Source: Olsenella sp. SW781
Lineage (GTDB): Bacteria > Actinomycetota > Coriobacteriia > Coriobacteriales > Atopobiaceae
Length of the DNA: 64,000 bases
NCBI RefSeq assembly: GCF_012027725.1
Contig: NZ_SJOU01000013.1
Coordinates: 1-64,000 of the forward strand
Direction: 5' to 3'
How positions within the stretch are numbered: position 1 is the first letter of the stretch; each line of letters starts with the position of its first letter. The notes under the pieces are model-generated. The model was not told the origin of the DNA. It did not search any database and saw only the letters and a program-made list of their open reading frames with translations. Shown in pieces: positions 57,242 to 64,000 of this stretch. The translations under genes were made by a program, and so were the position numbers.

Positions 57242-58240
57242 ATGCCACACGGCGAGCCCTGGACCATCAAGCGCATACTCGACTGGACGAGCGGATACCT
57301 CGAGCGCAAGGGTGACGAGCACCCGCGCCTCTCGGCGGAGTGGCTGCTCGCCAACGTCACCGGGCTCTCACGCGTGGAGCTCTACGTCAACTACGACAAG
57401 CCGCTGGAGGCCGACGAGCTCGCTGCCATGCACGTGGCGATCGAGCGGCGCGCGGCGGGGGAGCCCCTGCAGTACGTGACCGGCGAGATGCCCTTCCGCC
57501 ACATCGTCCTCAAGTGCGAGCGCGGCGTGCTCATCCCGCGCCCCGAGACGGAGGTCCTCGTGGACGCTGCCCTCGAGGGCGTGGACGCGGCCCTCGCGCG
57601 TCGAGGCGAGAAGGACGAGAAGCGCCCGGAAGGCGAGAAGGACGAGAAGGACGCGGAAGGCGAGAAGGACGAGAAGCGCCCGGACGGCGAGAAGGACGAG
57701 CCGGCGGGCGATCCCGTCCGCGTGCTCGAGGTCGGCACGGGCACGGGCTGCATCGCGCTCTCCATTGCCTCGGAGCGCCCGGGAACGCACGTCACCGCGA
57801 CCGACCTCTCCGAGCGTGCGGTCGAGCTCGCCTCCCGCAACCGCGAGGCGCTTGGCCTCGAGGGCGCGGTGGACATCGTCCAGACGGACCTTGCGGAGGG
57901 GGTTGACCCCGAGCTCATGGGGTCCTTCTCGGTACTTGTCTCAAACCCGCCCTATATCCCCACCGCCGTGCTGCGCGAGGAGGTCCCCGCCGAGGTGGCG
58001 GACTACGAGCCCGAGCTCGCGCTCGACGGCGGCGATGATGGGCTCGACGTCTTCCGTCGCCTGCTCGACCTCGCCCCTCGCGTCCTCGCGCCCGAAGGCA
58101 TGCTCGCGGTCGAGCTCTTCGAGGGCTCCCTGGAGGATGCGGCCGCCCTCGCGCGCGCCCAGGGCGGCTGGTCCTCGATCGAGGTCCGGGAGGACCTCAC
58201 GCATCGTCCGCGCGTGCTCGTGGCAATACGGGAGGGATAA
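57242..58240 (+). CDS. prmC: Release factor glutamine methyltransferase PrmC with repeat insertion
   Basis: PrmC N5-methylates the GGQ glutamine of RF1/RF2. The 332-aa protein has the helical N-terminal domain (ending about residue 80), LIPRPETEVLVD, the SAM motif EVGTGTGCIALS and the catalytic NPPY (Asn235-Tyr238). Between residues about 122 and 157, where homologues have a short linker, it has four copies of a Gly-Glu-Lys-Asp-Glu-Lys repeat encoded by 27-bp tandem DNA repeats, so the insert lies between the helical domain and the SAM domain. ATG 57242 follows AAGGGAGCAC. tsaC starts 1 nt after its stop. Confidence 0.94.
   Translation: MPHGEPWTIKRILDWTSGYLERKGDEHPRLSAEWLLANVTGLSRVELYVNYDKPLEADELAAMHVAIERRAAGEPLQYVTGEMPFRHIVLKCERGVLIPRPETEVLVDAALEGVDAALARRGEKDEKRPEGEKDEKDAEGEKDEKRPDGEKDEPAGDPVRVLEVGTGTGCIALSIASERPGTHVTATDLSERAVELASRNREALGLEGAVDIVQTDLAEGVDPELMGSFSVLVSNPPYIPTAVLREEVPAEVADYEPELALDGGDDGLDVFRRLLDLAPRVLAPEGMLAVELFEGSLEDAAALARAQGGWSSIEVREDLTHRPRVLVAIREG
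57605..57697 (+). repeat. 27-bp tandem repeat within prmC
   Basis: GGCGAGAAGGAC starts at 57605, 57632, 57659 and 57686, exactly 27 nt apart and in frame. The word is the intergenic 12-mer with one changed base. Confidence 0.92.
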
Positions 58241-58241
58241 G

Positions 58242-58892
58242 ATGGGACGCGTTCTTTCGGTTGACCAGCAGGCCCCGGACGAGGGTGCCGTCGCCCGCGT
58301 CGTCGACGTCCTGAGGGAGGGCGGCGTGGCCGTGCTCCCCACGGACTCGGTCTATGGCATCTGCTGCGCCGCGACGCCGGGCAACCCCGCCCACGGGCGC
58401 ATCTTCGACATCAAGCGCCGCGACCGCGCCCAGACCCTGCCGTGGTTCATCGCCGAGGCCTCCGACCTCACGCGCTACGGCAGGGATGTCCCGGCGTGGG
58501 CCATGCGACTCGCCGAGCGCTACTGGCCGGGCGCGCTCACGGTCGTCGTGCGCGCCTCCGACGAGGTGCCGCCGGAGTACGCGCAGCCCTCCGAGGGCGG
58601 TGCCACGATCGCCCTGCGCGTTCCCGGCTCCGCGCTCGACCGGGCCGTCGTCCGCGCCCTCGGCGCGCCGCTCGCCCAGACGAGCGCCAACACGCACGGC
58701 GCCCCCTCGGCCACGAGCGGAAGCTCCGTCGAGCCCCAGATCGTGGACGCGGCGGACCTCACCCTCGATGGCGGCGAGGCCCCGGTGGGCGTGGCCTCGA
58801 CGATCGTGGACGCCACGCGCCCCGAGCCGTGCGTGCTGAGGGAGGGCGCCCTCACGCGCGACGAGGTCCTTCTCGCCGTTTGCGAGGCGTAA
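58242..58892 (+). CDS. tsaC: L-threonylcarbamoyladenylate synthase (Sua5/YwlC/TsaC type)
   Basis: Makes threonylcarbamoyl-AMP for the t6A modification of tRNA. The 216-aa YrdC-domain protein has VAVLPTDSVYGICCAA, the basic KRRDRAQTLPWFI segment, WPGALTVVV, RVPGSALDRAVV, and APLAQTSANTHG. ATG 58242 follows GGGAGGGATAAG. It sits next to prmC, as in many bacteria. Its end carries a one-base variant of the 12-mer (58866-58877). Confidence 0.94.
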   Translation: MGRVLSVDQQAPDEGAVARVVDVLREGGVAVLPTDSVYGICCAATPGNPAHGRIFDIKRRDRAQTLPWFIAEASDLTRYGRDVPAWAMRLAERYWPGALTVVVRASDEVPPEYAQPSEGGATIALRVPGSALDRAVVRALGAPLAQTSANTHGAPSATSGSSVEPQIVDAADLTLDGGEAPVGVASTIVDATRPEPCVLREGALTRDEVLLAVCEA

Positions 58893-58945
58893 CACGGCGC
58901 TCACGGAGACCCCGCGTCATCGTGCTACGCTATATCCTGCGCACG

Positions 58946-58964
58946 CCGCAGGGGCGCCCTGCGG
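58946..58964 (+). promoter_or_regulatory. Hairpin in the glyA leader
   Basis: CCGCAGGG-GCG-CCCTGCGG just downstream of a possible -10 (TATATC near 58931). No glycine, ZTP or THF riboswitch pattern could be matched. Confidence 0.4.
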
Positions 58965-59031
58965 ATCGGCGAGCCGGGCCGCGCGGGGCGCGTGATGGCG
59001 CTCGGGGCGGCTCCCAACCAGAGGAGGTCCC

Positions 59032-60288
59032 ATGTTCTGCGAGCACCTGAGAGCGTCCGATCCCGAGGTCTTCTCCACGGTCGAGGACGAGCTGCGTCGC
59101 CAGCGCTCGTCCGTCGAGCTCATCGCGTCGGAGAACTTCGTTTCCCTGGCCGTCATGGAGGCCGTGGGGTCGCCCCTCACCAACAAGTACGCCGAGGGCC
59201 TGCCGGGCAAGCGCTACTACGGCGGCTGCTGGGCTGTCGACCGTGCGGAGAACCTCGCGCGCGACCGCGTCTGCAAGCTCTTTGGCGCGGGCTTTGCCAA
59301 CGTGCAGCCGCATTCGGGCGCCCAGGCAAACTACGCCGCCCTCGCGGCGCTGGCGACTCCCGGCGACACCGTCATGGGCATGGCGCTCGACAACGGCGGC
59401 CACCTCACGCACGGCTCGCCTGCCAACTTCTCCGGCAAGCTCTACAACATCGTCTCCTATGGGGTTGATCCCCAGACGGAGCGCATCGACTATGACGTCG
59501 TGGCGGAGCTCGCCGAGAAGCACCGCCCCAAGGTGATCATCGCCGGTGCCTCGGCCTACCCGCGCACCATCGACTTCGAGCGCTTCGCCCAGATCGCGCA
59601 CGGCGTGGGCGCGTCCCTCATGGTCGACATGGCGCACATCGCCGGCCTCGTGGCCACGGGCCGCCATCCCAGCCCCGTGCCCTACGCTGACGTCACCACC
59701 TCCACCACCCACAAGACCCTGCGCGGACCGCGCGGCGGCCTCATCCTGGCAAACGACGCCGACCTTGCCAAGAAGCTCAACTCCGCGGTCTTCCCCGGAA
59801 GCCAGGGCGGCCCGCTCGAGCACGTCATCGCCGGCAAGGCCGTCGCCTTCGGCGAGGCGCTCTCGCCGGACTTCGCTGCCTACACCGATGCCATCCTCGC
59901 CAACGCCAAGGCGCTCGGGCGCGGCATGGAGTCCCGCGGGCTGCGCCTCGTCTCCGGCGGAACCGACAACCACCTCCTGCTCGTCGACCTCACCCCGGCG
60001 GGGGACGTCACGGGCAAGGACGCCGAGGGGCTGCTCGACTCGGTGGGCATCACGGTCAACAAGAACACCATCCCCGGCGAGAAGCGCTCGCCCTTCGTCA
60101 CGAGCGGCATCCGCGTGGGCTCTGCCGCCGTCACCACCCGAGGCTTCAGTGAGCAGGAGTGCGAGCGCGTGGGCGAGCTCATCGGTGACGTCGTCTCGGG
60201 CCACGGCAACGACGAGCTCATGGACCGCATCAGCATGGAGGTTCGCGAGCTGCTCGCCGAGCATCCGCTCTACCCCGAGCTCGGCTAG
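59032..60288 (+). CDS. glyA: Serine hydroxymethyltransferase
   Basis: Interconverts serine and glycine with tetrahydrofolate. The 418-aa protein has [43 protein letters not shown], the PLP-Lys in [15 protein letters not shown] (Lys228), and a normal C-terminal domain. GAGGAGGTCCC precedes ATG 59032. It links to the folate genes elsewhere in the window. A large palindrome follows its stop. Confidence 0.97.
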   Translation: MFCEHLRASDPEVFSTVEDELRRQRSSVELIASENFVSLAVMEAVGSPLTNKYAEGLPGKRYYGGCWAVDRAENLARDRVCKLFGAGFANVQPHSGAQANYAALAALATPGDTVMGMALDNGGHLTHGSPANFSGKLYNIVSYGVDPQTERIDYDVVAELAEKHRPKVIIAGASAYPRTIDFERFAQIAHGVGASLMVDMAHIAGLVATGRHPSPVPYADVTTSTTHKTLRGPRGGLILANDADLAKKLNSAVFPGSQGGPLEHVIAGKAVAFGEALSPDFAAYTDAILANAKALGRGMESRGLRLVSGGTDNHLLLVDLTPAGDVTGKDAEGLLDSVGITVNKNTIPGEKRSPFVTSGIRVGSAAVTTRGFSEQECERVGELIGDVVSGHGNDELMDRISMEVRELLAEHPLYPELG

Positions 60289-60299
60289 CCTCTCGTCCG

Positions 60300-60385
60300 G
60301 TTGCCTATTTGGGGACAGGCCCCTTTTAGGCAAGTGTTCATACCTGCAAACTTGCCTAAAAGGGGCCTGTCCCCAAATAGGCAAC
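60300..60385. repeat. Perfect 36-bp-arm inverted repeat (GGGGACAGGCCCC type)
   Basis: Arms 60300-60335 and 60350-60385 are exact reverse complements around a 14-nt loop, between glyA and upp. Arms contain AAAAGGGGCCTGTCCCC, shared with 36285-36315. Confidence 0.95.
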
Positions 60386-60405
60386 TAGACAACGAAGGAG
60401 AATCC

Positions 60406-61053
60406 ATGGCAGAGGAGTTCGACCCGGCACGCTTCACCGTCATCGACCACCCGCTCGTGCAGCACAAGCTCTCCATCCTGCGCGACAAGGACACGCCCAC
60501 CAAGCAGTTCCGCGAGCTCGTGAACGAGCTTGCGATCTTCGAGGGCTATGAGGCCATGCGCGACTTCCCGCTCGAGGACGTCGAGGTGGAGACGCCGCTC
60601 GAGGTCACCACGTGCCGCCGGCTCTCCGGCAAGAAGGTCGCCATCATCCCGATCCTGCGCGCCGGCCTCGGCATGGTGGACGGCCTGCTCCAGCTCGTCC
60701 CCTCCGCGCGCGTGGGCCACGTGGGCATGTACCGTGACCCCGAGACGCACGTGCCGCATCAGTACTACTGCAAGTTCCCGCCCGACATCGAGAACCGCAT
60801 CTGCCTCGTCGTCGACCCCATGCTCGCCACCGGCGGCTCGCTCACGGCGGCCATCCAGTTCCTCCGCGAGGCCGGCGTCAAGGACATCCGCTGCCTGACG
60901 CTCGTCTCCGCGCCCGAGGGCGTGCGCGCGACGCTTGACTTCGACCCGGACGTGCGCCTCTACACCTGCGCGCTCGATCGCCAGCTCAACGACCACGCCT
61001 ACATCCTGCCGGGCCTCGGCGACGCGGGCGACCGCATCTACGGCACCAAGTAG
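60406..61053 (+). CDS. upp: Uracil phosphoribosyltransferase
   Basis: Salvages uracil with PRPP. The 215-aa protein has [55 protein letters not shown], the PRPP loop [15 protein letters not shown] and [23 protein letters not shown] 60406 follows GAAGGAGAATCC. The ribosome site begins about 10 nt after the right arm of the palindrome. Confidence 0.97.
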   Translation: MAEEFDPARFTVIDHPLVQHKLSILRDKDTPTKQFRELVNELAIFEGYEAMRDFPLEDVEVETPLEVTTCRRLSGKKVAIIPILRAGLGMVDGLLQLVPSARVGHVGMYRDPETHVPHQYYCKFPPDIENRICLVVDPMLATGGSLTAAIQFLREAGVKDIRCLTLVSAPEGVRATLDFDPDVRLYTCALDRQLNDHAYILPGLGDAGDRIYGTK

Positions 61054-61127
61054 GGCGTGCGGCGCGCCGTCCTTCTCGCCCCGCGCGTTTTGGAAAGTGC
61101 GGTCGTGGCAGCTGGCCGCGGATTTGC

Positions 61128-61185
61128 GTTGTGAGATTCGGGCCTATGGCAGCAGCTCGGCTGCCATAGGTCCGCTTTTCACAAC
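61128..61185. repeat. Inverted repeat (GTTGTGA..CCTATGGCAGC type)
   Basis: 26-nt arms (61128-61153 and 61160-61185, several mismatches in the middle) around AGCTCG, with an outer weaker pair (61096-61112 / 61223-61240, core GTGGCAG). It resembles the nested repeat at 5694-5860. The 415-nt interval 61054-61468 has no gene. Confidence 0.8.
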
Positions 61186-61323
61186 AGGCGATGACATCTC
61201 CCCAGTTGCCGAGATTCCGCGACTGCCAAGACCCGCATTTCTGCAACGTCGAGCGACGCGATTTTGCCGCGACCCCGCTTTTGACAACTCCCGGGCGTCG
61301 CTCGGGCCGCGCCGAGCGGGGCT

Positions 61324-61361
61324 GGCGAGAAGAACGGGCGAGAAGAACCGGCGAGAAGAAC
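61324..61361 (+). repeat. Three adjacent copies of the 12-mer GGCGAGAAGAAC
   Basis: Exact copies at 61324-61335, 61337-61348 and 61350-61361, each spaced 13 nt, all on the plus strand, upstream of the atp promoter. Confidence 0.93.
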
Positions 61362-61402
61362 TCTTCACGATTGTGACGAATCGGGGGCGGGAGGGGGCCA
61401 GC

Positions 61403-61430
61403 TTGACCTATTTCGCGGTCGCGCTAGACT
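61403..61430 (+). promoter_or_regulatory. Promoter of the ATP synthase operon
   Basis: TTGACC (61403-61408) and TAGACT (61425-61430), 16 nt apart. Confidence 0.75.
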
Positions 61431-61468
61431 TCCAATGTCCTTAATTCGCTCGGACGGGAGGCGCGCGC

Positions 61469-61777
61469 TTGGAACCTCAGGTCGCCATCGCCTCCGGCGC
61501 GCTCTTCGGTCTTCTGGGGTGCGTCGCGCCTGCGGTGCTGTTCGAGCGGGCTCTGAGGGGAGGTCAGGGGGTGTCGCTCGCCGCCGGCCTCGCGGCGGTA
61601 AGCATGTCGTTTCTCACCCTTACCGTCGTCCTGCTTGTGGTGTATGCTGCCGCGAACGGGGGCTTCTTGGAGTTCGGTTGTGCGCTGGTCGGCTCGTTCC
61701 TGCTCTTTTGGACGGTCGAGGCGATTCGCGCCTGGAGGGCGGCCAACGGCCGTTCCCCGCATAGAAGGGAAGGATGA
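61469..61777 (+). CDS. AtpI-like membrane protein of the ATP synthase operon
   Basis: A 102-aa protein with about four hydrophobic segments (VAIASGALFGLLGCVAPAVL; GVSLAAGLAAVSMSFLTLTV; VLLVVYAAANGGFLEF; CALVGSFLLFWTVEAI). Position just ahead of atpB suggests an AtpI-type assembly factor, though sequence similarity is weak. The start is TTG 61469, 8 nt after GGGAGG, and its TGA overlaps the ATG of atpB. Confidence 0.65.
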   Translation: MEPQVAIASGALFGLLGCVAPAVLFERALRGGQGVSLAAGLAAVSMSFLTLTVVLLVVYAAANGGFLEFGCALVGSFLLFWTVEAIRAWRAANGRSPHRREG

Positions 61778-62589
61778 GCGTGGGCAATCCTCTGGACAGC
61801 CTGGGCGATGAGGTAAGCGAGCTCGTCAAGAGCTTCACGTCCCAGACGATCGTCGGCCAACTCGACAGCGCGGGCCTCACCCAGTACACGTTCTGGTTCG
61901 CGGTCGCCATCATCTTGCTGCTGGTGGTGCTTCTCGTCTTCAAGAAGAAGCAGTCTCAGAGCCTCGTCCCGCAGGGCGCCTTCGTGAACGGCGTCGAGTA
62001 TGTCGTCGAGTTCGTGCGCGACGACATGTGCAAGGGACTGCTCGGGGACACCTGGAAGAAGCACTTCCCGTTCATCGCCTCGATCTTCATGGTGATTCTC
62101 GCCAACAACATCGTGGGCATCATCCCGGGCTGCAAGCCGGGCACCGGCACCATCTCCACCACCGCCGCGCTCGCGCTCTGCTCGTTCGTCTACTTCATCG
62201 TGTGCGGCATCAAGAAGAAGGGCGCGCTCGGCTACGTCAAGAGCCTCGCCCCGGAGGGGGTCTCCTTCCCGCTCAACGCGCTGGTGTGGCTCATCGAGGT
62301 CTTCTCCACGATCCTTCGCCTCATCACGCTCGCCGTCCGACTCTTCTGCAACCTCTTCGCGGGCCACGTCGTCATGGGCACCTTTGCGATTCTGGCCTCT
62401 CTTTTCTTCGAGCCGATGATCCAGGCCTTCTCCGTGGCCACGGCGATCCAGGCCGGCGCGTCCGTGCTGTGGGTCGGCATCCTGCTCGTCATCTACGTGG
62501 TGGAGATCATGGTCGCCGCCATCCAGGCATATGTCTTCGCCCTGCTCTCTGCGGTCTACATCCAGATCGCGGAGTCGGACGAGGAGTAG
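61774..62589 (+). CDS. atpB: ATP synthase F0 subunit a
   Basis: The proton half-channel of F0. The 271-aa protein is strongly hydrophobic with the essential Arg189 in ITLAVRLFCNLFAGHVV and conserved N/Q residues in the C-terminal helices (ALLSAVYIQIAESDE). Overlap of 4 nt with the previous gene indicates coupling. Confidence 0.96.
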   Translation: MSVGNPLDSLGDEVSELVKSFTSQTIVGQLDSAGLTQYTFWFAVAIILLLVVLLVFKKKQSQSLVPQGAFVNGVEYVVEFVRDDMCKGLLGDTWKKHFPFIASIFMVILANNIVGIIPGCKPGTGTISTTAALALCSFVYFIVCGIKKKGALGYVKSLAPEGVSFPLNALVWLIEVFSTILRLITLAVRLFCNLFAGHVVMGTFAILASLFFEPMIQAFSVATAIQAGASVLWVGILLVIYVVEIMVAAIQAYVFALLSAVYIQIAESDEE

Positions 62590-62691
62590 CAGCGGCAACT
62601 CGCGGGCACGCCCGCAGTGCATAGTACGTTTGGTTTGAACTCGCCCCAACGTGCGCGACAGGAGCGCGGGGCGGATGTCAAAGGAGGAACA

Positions 62692-62895
62692 GTGGGAGCT
62701 CTCGGTGTCGTTGGTTATGGTCTCGGCGTTATCGGCGCGGGCATCGGCATCGGCCTTGCCGCCAGCGGTGTCGCTCAGGGCATGGCTCGCCAGCCCGAGG
62801 TCCAGGGCCGTCTCTTCACGGTCTTCATCCTGGGCTCGGCGTTCGTCGAGGCGCTCGCCCTCATCGGCTTCGTCGTCAGCCTCATCGTCAAGTAA
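62692..62895 (+). CDS. atpE: ATP synthase F0 subunit c
   Basis: A 67-aa hairpin of two membrane helices joined by the RQPEVQGRL loop. Carboxylate Glu53 (FVEALALIGF) binds the ion. Ala follows it and no Na+-type Gln/Ser/Thr ligand set is visible, so protons are the likely coupling ion. The start is GTG 62692 after AAAGGAGGAACA. Confidence 0.96.
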   Translation: MGALGVVGYGLGVIGAGIGIGLAASGVAQGMARQPEVQGRLFTVFILGSAFVEALALIGFVVSLIVK

Positions 62896-62926
62896 GGGCT
62901 GTCGCACGAGCGAGTTGGAGGCACGC

Positions 62927-63538
62927 ATGAAGAACACCGCACACAGAGCCGCCTCGGCCGCGGCCGTCTCCGGGGGCCTCGCCCTCGCGCTGACGACGAT
63001 GCCGACGGTGGCGCTCGCAGAGGAGTCCGCGGTCGGCGCCGACATCCTCATCCCCAAGGTGGCCGAGTTCGTCCCGGCCCTCATCGCCTTCCTCATCATC
63101 TGGGCCGTCCTCGCCAAGCTCGTCTGGCCGCAGGTGCTCCAGATGATGGAGAAGCGCCAGGAGAAGATCCAGTCCGACCTCGACGCCGCCGAGCGCTCCA
63201 AGGTCGAGGCCGCCGAGCAGGCCCGCGCCTATGACGAGAAGATCGTCGAGGCCCATCGCGAGGCCGAGGCCATCGTCGCCAAGGCGAAGAAGGAGGCCGA
63301 GGAGGAGCGCTCGCGCATCCTCGCCAAGGCCCAGAAGGAGGCCGTCGACATCATCGCCAAGGCGCATGGCGCCGTGGACTCCGAGCGTCACAAGGCCATG
63401 ATCGAGCTCTCAGGCTCCGTGGTGGACCTCTCCGTGGAGATTGCGAGCAAGATCATCGGCAACGACCTCACCGACGAGCAGCAGCGTCGCCTTGCCGAGA
63501 AGTACCTCGCGGAAGTGGGCACCTCAAATGGCAACTAA
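62927..63538 (+). CDS. atpF: ATP synthase F0 subunit b with N-terminal signal-like segment
   Basis: The 203-aa stator subunit: a membrane helix (about 46-66, FVPALIAFLIIWAVLAKLVWP) and a long coiled coil (EKRQEKIQSDLDAAERSKVE; KAKKEAEEERSRILAKAQ). Ahead of it are about 31 residues with a basic start, a hydrophobic core and an ALA-EE cleavage-like site. It ends 11 nt into atpH. Confidence 0.94.
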   Translation: MKNTAHRAASAAAVSGGLALALTTMPTVALAEESAVGADILIPKVAEFVPALIAFLIIWAVLAKLVWPQVLQMMEKRQEKIQSDLDAAERSKVEAAEQARAYDEKIVEAHREAEAIVAKAKKEAEEERSRILAKAQKEAVDIIAKAHGAVDSERHKAMIELSGSVVDLSVEIASKIIGNDLTDEQQRRLAEKYLAEVGTSNGN

Positions 63539-64000
63539 GCGCTCCGACGCCGATAGGGTCGAGGCATACACCCGGGCCCTCATCGAGGCGGCCCGCTCCG
63601 AGGGTCGCGCCAACGCGGACCTCGTCCAGTGGCAGCATGCGAGGAAGTTCTCGCCCGAGGTCCTGGAGACCCTTGCCGCCATGCAGCGCGAGGACGACCT
63701 CGACCTCGTGGCGGAGGTGGCCAAGCAGTACAAGGAGCTGCTCGACGCCGAGGACCGCACGGTCTCGGTGACGGTCACCACCGCCGTCCCCATGGACGAG
63801 GCGCTTCGCGCCAAGGTGCGCGAGAAGGCCGAGCATGACCTCGACGCCCCGGTTTACCTCGTCGAGCGCGTGGACCCCGCCATCATCGGCGGCATCATGC
63901 TCGAGGTGCGTGGCAAGCGCTACGACGCCTCGGTCCGCGCCCAGCTCGCAAACATCAGAAAGACGCTTTCCTCTTCGTTCATTGGAGGTGAGGAGAAGTG
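63528..64000 (+). CDS. atpH: ATP synthase F1 subunit delta (3' end outside window)
   Basis: The ATG at 63528 lies inside the last codons of atpF (coupling). The visible 157 codons are helical, ending with the typical PAIIGGIMLEVRGKRYDASV and QLANIRKTL segment, so at most a few codons are missing. GGAGG at 63984-63988, with GAGGAG after it, should serve atpA, whose start may be the GTG at 63998-64000. Confidence 0.9.
   Translation, partial: MATKRSDADRVEAYTRALIEAARSEGRANADLVQWQHARKFSPEVLETLAAMQREDDLDLVAEVAKQYKELLDAEDRTVSVTVTTAVPMDEALRAKVREKAEHDLDAPVYLVERVDPAIIGGIMLEVRGKRYDASVRAQLANIRKTLSSSFIGGEEK

Noticed and set aside
54403-57360. Very long minus-strand open frame of 985 codons across prfA, glxK and the repeat array
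   Set aside because: It is antisense to two clearly conserved genes and crosses the tandem array. High GC makes long shadow frames common.
58893-59031. Glycine, ZTP or THF riboswitch upstream of glyA
   Set aside because: None of the conserved core motifs I know is present; only a simple hairpin was seen.

Overview
This window is a high-GC (about two-thirds G+C or more) bacterial chromosome segment that looks like an actinobacterial Coriobacteriia genome, most likely an Olsenella/Atopobium-type (Atopobiaceae) anaerobe. The inference rests on the GC content, the many GTG/TTG starts, the glycogen operon with a GlgC/GlgD pair, rubrerythrin, the ftsB-ppx and tilS-hpt-ftsH gene orders and a Coriobacteria-like L31 leader. 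No rRNA, CRISPR array, prophage or intact insertion sequence was seen.

Layout. 1-2236: 3' end of dnaX, ybaB, recR and a membrane protein. 2364-5359: tRNA-Asp, a HAD phosphatase, an Fe-S-type Rrf2 regulator, a MutY-like glycosylase and rubrerythrin. 5360-6076: gene-free repeat region. 6077-17870: glycogen operon glgB-glgP-glgC-glgD-glgA plus a GH13-GH77 fusion. 18273-27751: mfd, a secondary alcohol dehydrogenase, a toxin-antitoxin-like pair, a COG0523 GTPase, mazG, ftsB-like and ppx/gppA. 27772-35363: tRNA-Leu, tRNA-Glu and tRNA-Val, two coupled hypotheticals, an iron alcohol dehydrogenase, a Cof-type HAD and murE. 35528-43287: rph, rdgB, nagB, a beta-lactamase-fold hydrolase, tilS, hpt and ftsH. 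43396-52671: a degenerate AT-rich patch, an aminotransferase, a PHP protein, exoA, a patatin, a sirtuin, a folP-folK fusion, a biotin-ligase-like fragment, coaX and rpmE. 52829-61053: a membrane protein, prfA, glycerate kinase, prmC, tsaC, glyA and upp. 61469-64000: start of the F0F1 ATP synthase operon, ending inside atpH.

Most genes are housekeeping: glycogen storage and turnover, DNA repair (recR, mfd, mutY, exoA), nucleotide salvage and sanitation (hpt, upp, rdgB, mazG), translation termination (prfA, prmC) and tRNA modification (tilS, tsaC).

The intergenic DNA is the unusual part. (1) A 12-mer, GGCGAGAAGAAC, occurs exactly 15 times counting both strands. By chance well under one copy is expected. 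Thirteen copies are intergenic. At three loci it, or a one-base variant, sits in inverted orientation on both sides of a palindrome. (2) Very long, often perfect inverted repeats with arms up to 53 nt fall into several sequence families. (3) A terminator-like unit is repeated six times at an exact 61-bp period and recurs at a second locus. A 27-bp tandem repeat carrying a variant of the 12-mer has expanded inside prmC as in-frame codons. I read these as one candidate genome-wide repeat or uptake-type system. The sequence alone does not tell its function.
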